This document shows, piece by piece, positions 5,814-7,962 of a stretch of 7,962 nt of DNA. Position 1 is the stretch's first letter. Every line of letters starts with the position of its first letter. The position numbers and the translations under genes were made by a program. The notes beneath the pieces were generated by a model that searched no databases, was not told the origin of the DNA, and saw nothing but the letters and a program-made list of their open reading frames with translations. This DNA comes from Candidatus Nanohalarchaeota archaeon (GTDB lineage Archaea; EX4484-52), in the NCBI GenBank assembly GCA_003660905.1, contig QMVB01000040.1, positions 1 to 7,962 of the forward strand. The letters run 5' to 3'.

Positions 5814-6185
5814 CACAACAACAAATCAGGATTTCTGTTAAAAAAATCCGTCATAGCGCATTCTTTGTTTTCAATTGCTTTTAATTCATCAAGTGATACC
5901 CATTTAAATTCTTCAGCTTCATAGGAATCCATTTTCGGCTCTTCATTTCTTTTTACACAATAAATATTTTTGCAATTGATTTATAAGAAAAATATTACCG
6001 CAAAAATCTTTAATGTTGTGTTTAAACTTCTACATAAGATACACTTTATACGCAATTCCGCCCGGGAATCTCCAGACTTTAAATCGCAGGCACATCACAA
6101 TGAGAAACCTATTATCTTTCTCAATAAATGCACCGCAAGTAACCTGATGACCTCTTAATTCTGCTCTTTCCCTAATGTTTATCAA
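5813..6185 (-). pseudogene. Broken Nudix hydrolase gene
   Basis: Two fragments in different frames look like the two ends of one Nudix hydrolase. The N-terminal piece (6185 down to 6030) starts at a TTG overlapping the thyX stop and reads TCGAFIEKDNRFLIV and then KVWRFPGG, the beta-strands and the PGG that normally begin the Nudix box. It then loses similarity and stops at TAG (6032-6030). The C-terminal piece (5980 down to 5813) reads CKNIYCVKRNEEP and SYEAEEFKWVSLDELKAIE, the typical 'E..e.kWvsldEl' ending. The distance between them is too short for the full catalytic segment (G-x5-E-x7-REUxEExGU), which is absent. The gene therefore carries an internal deletion plus a frameshift and stop codons and should be inactive. 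It probably once formed a unit with thyX. The substrate is unknown. Confidence 0.68.
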
Positions 6186-6925
6186 GAATTATTCTTCATC
6201 ATCTTCTCAGTATATTCTTTAATTTTCGACTCTTTTGCCGTGCCTTTTTTTATCTCTTCCAAAGTCGGCGCAAGTCCGCATCCAAGCTCTCCTTCTGTGC
6301 AGTATCCTCTTTGCATGCATGATGCGCCTGCATTTTCAAATACAACAGGGGCTTTTTCTTTCACAAGCTTTAGCATCCTGTATGCCAGTTCATGGATTTC
6401 CCACTGCGCCCTTTTGCAGCAGCGAAGGGCAAAAAAATTCATCAGGCTTCTTGCATTCATAGTCACCACAAAATTTGTCTTTGCAGCATTTGGAAAGCAG
6501 TATCTTGCATCTTCCGGCGCAATTCCTAAATCAAGAAGTTTCTGGTATGCATCGGCTGATTTTTCAATAGATTCATCAAATATTTTTTTTGCTTCCTTGT
6601 TTTTTTCTATCTTTGGAGGAACTACAGTATTAAGTTCATTGAATTTCACATATCTCTGGCTTTGCTGGGTGAAAGAAGCAATCCTGTGCCTTACAAGTTC
6701 ATGGGAGCATGCCCTTGAAATTCCCTCTATTGAAAAAGAGAAATAGCTGTGCTCTATTACAGAATGATGCCCGTATGCAACAACTCTTCTGATGAAATCA
6801 TCAGTCTGCTCTTTTGTTTTCGTCTTGCGCAACTCAGCCGGGCTTCTTTTAGAGCAGGATGTAAATGCAGCAATCCCCGGCATTTTGTCGCAGTCTATCG
6901 TATAAGAAATTAAATCTACTTTCAT
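6182..6925 (-). CDS. thyX: Flavin-dependent thymidylate synthase ThyX
   Basis: A 247-residue FAD-dependent enzyme that methylates dUMP to dTMP using methylene-tetrahydrofolate and NAD(P)H, replacing ThyA. The diagnostic ThyX motif RHRx7S is intact: RHR 79-81 and S89 in ELVRHRIASFTQQSQRY. Other conserved parts are HHSVIEH (53-59) before it and EDARYCFPNAAKTNF plus NARSLMNFFALRCCKRAQWEI (about 138-177), which contribute the dUMP and FAD sites and the activating arginine. A C-terminal cysteine group (CMQRGYCTEGELGCG, about 203-217) could hold a metal or stabilise the tetramer. The start is supported by GAGGGG at 6936-6931 with 5 nt spacing. It lies upstream of a broken Nudix gene and divergent from a broken methyltransferase gene, yet is itself intact, as expected for an essential function. 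Confidence 0.95.
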   Translation of the reverse strand: MKVDLISYTIDCDKMPGIAAFTSCSKRSPAELRKTKTKEQTDDFIRRVVAYGHHSVIEHSYFSFSIEGISRACSHELVRHRIASFTQQSQRYVKFNELNTVVPPKIEKNKEAKKIFDESIEKSADAYQKLLDLGIAPEDARYCFPNAAKTNFVVTMNARSLMNFFALRCCKRAQWEIHELAYRMLKLVKEKAPVVFENAGASCMQRGYCTEGELGCGLAPTLEEIKKGTAKESKIKEYTEKMMKNNS

Positions 6926-6956
6926 ATTTTCCCCTCATATAGTATAGGGAAGAAAT

Positions 6957-6967
6957 GTTTAAATAAA
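6957..6967 (-). promoter_or_regulatory. TATA-like box of thyX
   Basis: On the minus strand TTTATTTAAAC is centred about 37 nt before the ATG at 6925. It would place transcription start near 6936, giving a leader of about 11 nt that just includes the GAGGGG ribosome binding site. Confidence 0.4.
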
Positions 6968-6979
6968 TAATGCCATGTA

Positions 6980-6990
6980 TTTTTTTAATA
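6980..6990 (+). promoter_or_regulatory. TATA-like box of the broken methyltransferase gene
   Basis: TTTTTTTAATA is centred about 24 nt before the ATG at 7010, and no Shine-Dalgarno site precedes that ATG. The arrangement is that of a leaderless archaeal promoter divergent from thyX. It appears preserved although the gene is disrupted. Confidence 0.35.
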
Positions 6991-7009
6991 TTGAGAAACC
7001 TGCTGCAAT

Positions 7010-7697
7010 ATGAAAGAAATTAATCTTAAGGGGACAGGATTGAAAGTTTCGCCATCTGAAAAAAAAGGAATAAATCTTATTAAAAAATCCGATAAAAATA
7101 TTCTTGGCATAGGCATAAGCACAGGCGGTTTTGCAGAAGTTCAAATGTCATTAAAAAACAAGAATGAGAAAATAATCGCTACAACCATTGATAAAAAAGG
7201 TCTGACCGACACTAAAAAATACTTGAAAGGATCGGTTTAAATAATAAAATTTTACCCAGATTTAGAGAGGTTGCTAAAGAAATACCTTATGATAATGATT
7301 TCTTTGATTACATTTATGCAAGATTAATTCTCCGCTATCTCTCAAAAAATAAGCTTGAACATGCCCTTAAAGAAACATATAGAGCGTTAAAGTCAAATGG
7401 AAAGCTTTTTGTTGTTGTCAGATCAAAAAAAGAATGGGGAGCAAACCAGCCCAATTCGCCTTTTGATAAAGAGTCCAAAATGCTTTTTTATCATGTATAT
7501 GATCTTAATATGAAAACAATAGGTGGTTTTTTTTCAAGATATTTTCATACAAAACAACCATTGCAAACCATCTTAATGAAACAGGATTTAATATTATTTC
7601 CATTGAAGAATATCAAGAGCAATTGTATCATGATTATACGAGAACAATACCTATGCCGAAAATTTCTTCTGCGATTGAAGTGATTACTGCTAAGTGA
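7010..7697 (+). pseudogene. Class I SAM-dependent methyltransferase gene with two frameshifts
   Basis: Three consecutive frames join into one methyltransferase of about 228 residues. Frame one (7010 to about 7219) carries the SAM-binding motif I, NILGIGISTGGFAEVQ, and the acidic-loop strand KIIATTID. A missing base in the A6 run at 7214-7219 shifts to frame two, which reads ILERIGL, DNDFFDYIYARLILRYLSK (motif II region) and ALKSNGKLFVVVRS (motif III). A second missing base between about 7549 and 7557 shifts to frame three, which reads TIANHLNETGFNIISIEEY and ends SSAIEVITAK at TGA 7695-7697. Both shifts are single-base losses, so either the gene decayed recently or the assembly has indels. 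Neighbouring long genes are intact, favouring real decay. The methyl acceptor is unknown. Each fragment alone would be too short to work. Confidence 0.72.
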
Positions 7698-7962
7698 ATG
7701 AGATTTAGGAAAATTGCAGATGTATTTGCCAGACTATCGTTGCTCATAATCGGTGTTAGGAGCATATGGATTGATATGGCTGAAAAGACAATGTATACGA
7801 GAATGTCTTGAAAAATTTCTTACGCAATTTTATCATTTATTTACAACCCAACTTTGACAGTTTGACGCCAAAAAAGACAGGAAAGCCTATTTGACAGTTT
7901 GCAAAAAACAGGATTTTTCAATAGAATTTATGTGATAATTGCTTGTTTTTAACTACAACTCC
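7698..7962. other. Intergenic or degenerate stretch at the right edge
   Basis: No convincing gene is present. An ATG directly after the methyltransferase stop opens a 37-residue frame (7698-7811, MRFRKIADVFARLS...) and a shifted frame continues at 7799-7891 (ENVLKNFLRNFIIYLQ...). Together they could be a degraded small gene, but no family is recognised. A weak hairpin AAGACA 7785-7790/TGTCTT 7804-7809 is also present. Confidence 0.3.
7853..7912. repeat. Imperfect tandem direct repeat, period 37
   Basis: TTTGACAGTTTG occurs at 7853-7864 and again at 7890-7901. Each copy is followed by a short linker, a run of A6 and ACAGGA (7870-7882 in the first copy with an extra G, 7903-7913 in the second). 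Two copies only, in non-coding sequence; it does not look like a CRISPR repeat because the spacing is short and the units are degenerate. Confidence 0.5.

Noticed and set aside
6240..6746. A 168-residue plus-strand frame opposite thyX
   Set aside because: It is the antisense shadow of a gene with an intact ThyX motif and has no family features.
7698..7890. A minus-strand hydrophobic frame reading DILVYIVFSAISIHMLLTP
   Set aside because: It lacks an upstream start codon, begins just after a stop and continues into the antisense of the methyltransferase remnant, so it is best explained as a shadow.
7853..7912. Start of a CRISPR array
   Set aside because: Only two degenerate copies with 37-base period, no conserved palindromic repeat of 24-37 bases separated by unique spacers, and no cas gene nearby.

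Overview
The window looks like a piece of an AT-rich archaeal genome, most likely from a DPANN-type lineage such as Woesearchaeota/Pacearchaeota (the lineage is an inference; the archaeal assignment is firmer). The grounds are a TrmB-family regulator, an orphan archaeal MinD-type ATPase and a NurA-family nuclease protein. In addition, TATA-like boxes sit 24-25 nt upstream of several start codons that lack a Shine-Dalgarno sequence, while genes inside the operon carry GGTGA-type ribosome binding sites.

Layout. Positions 1-466 hold no convincing gene, but 32-254 is packed with consecutive inverted repeats, including a possible pseudoknot, and may be a structured RNA or a DNA hairpin array. Two minus-strand genes follow: a MinD-like P-loop ATPase (467-1231) and a TrmB-family regulator (1289-2008). 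Divergent from trmB is a plus-strand cluster: a membrane-anchored NMT1/THI5-like (SsuA/TauA/ThiY-type) substrate-binding protein (2154-3182), a BPD-type permease (3223-4008), an ABC ATPase (3983-4714) and a NurA-domain protein (4727-5797) that follows the ATPase after 12 bp with its own GGTGA site. The 2009-2153 intergenic space contains a near-perfect 22-bp palindrome, a good candidate operator for the divergent regulator.

The right part is minus-strand thyX (6182-6925, intact flavin-dependent thymidylate synthase). A broken Nudix hydrolase gene (5813-6185) lies downstream of it in the same direction. Divergent from thyX is a class I SAM-dependent methyltransferase gene (7010-7697) broken by two single-base losses. 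The last 265 bases have only weak, probably degenerate, reading frames and one imperfect tandem repeat.

Taken together, the core of the window is a regulated importer for a small organic molecule (substrate not determinable from sequence; thiamine-pyrimidine precursors or sulfonate/nitrate-like compounds are family precedents), with a DNA nuclease-family gene riding in the same cluster. Next to it is a thymidylate-synthesis locus whose two neighbours are decaying. No clear defence system, CRISPR array, tRNA or rRNA was seen.
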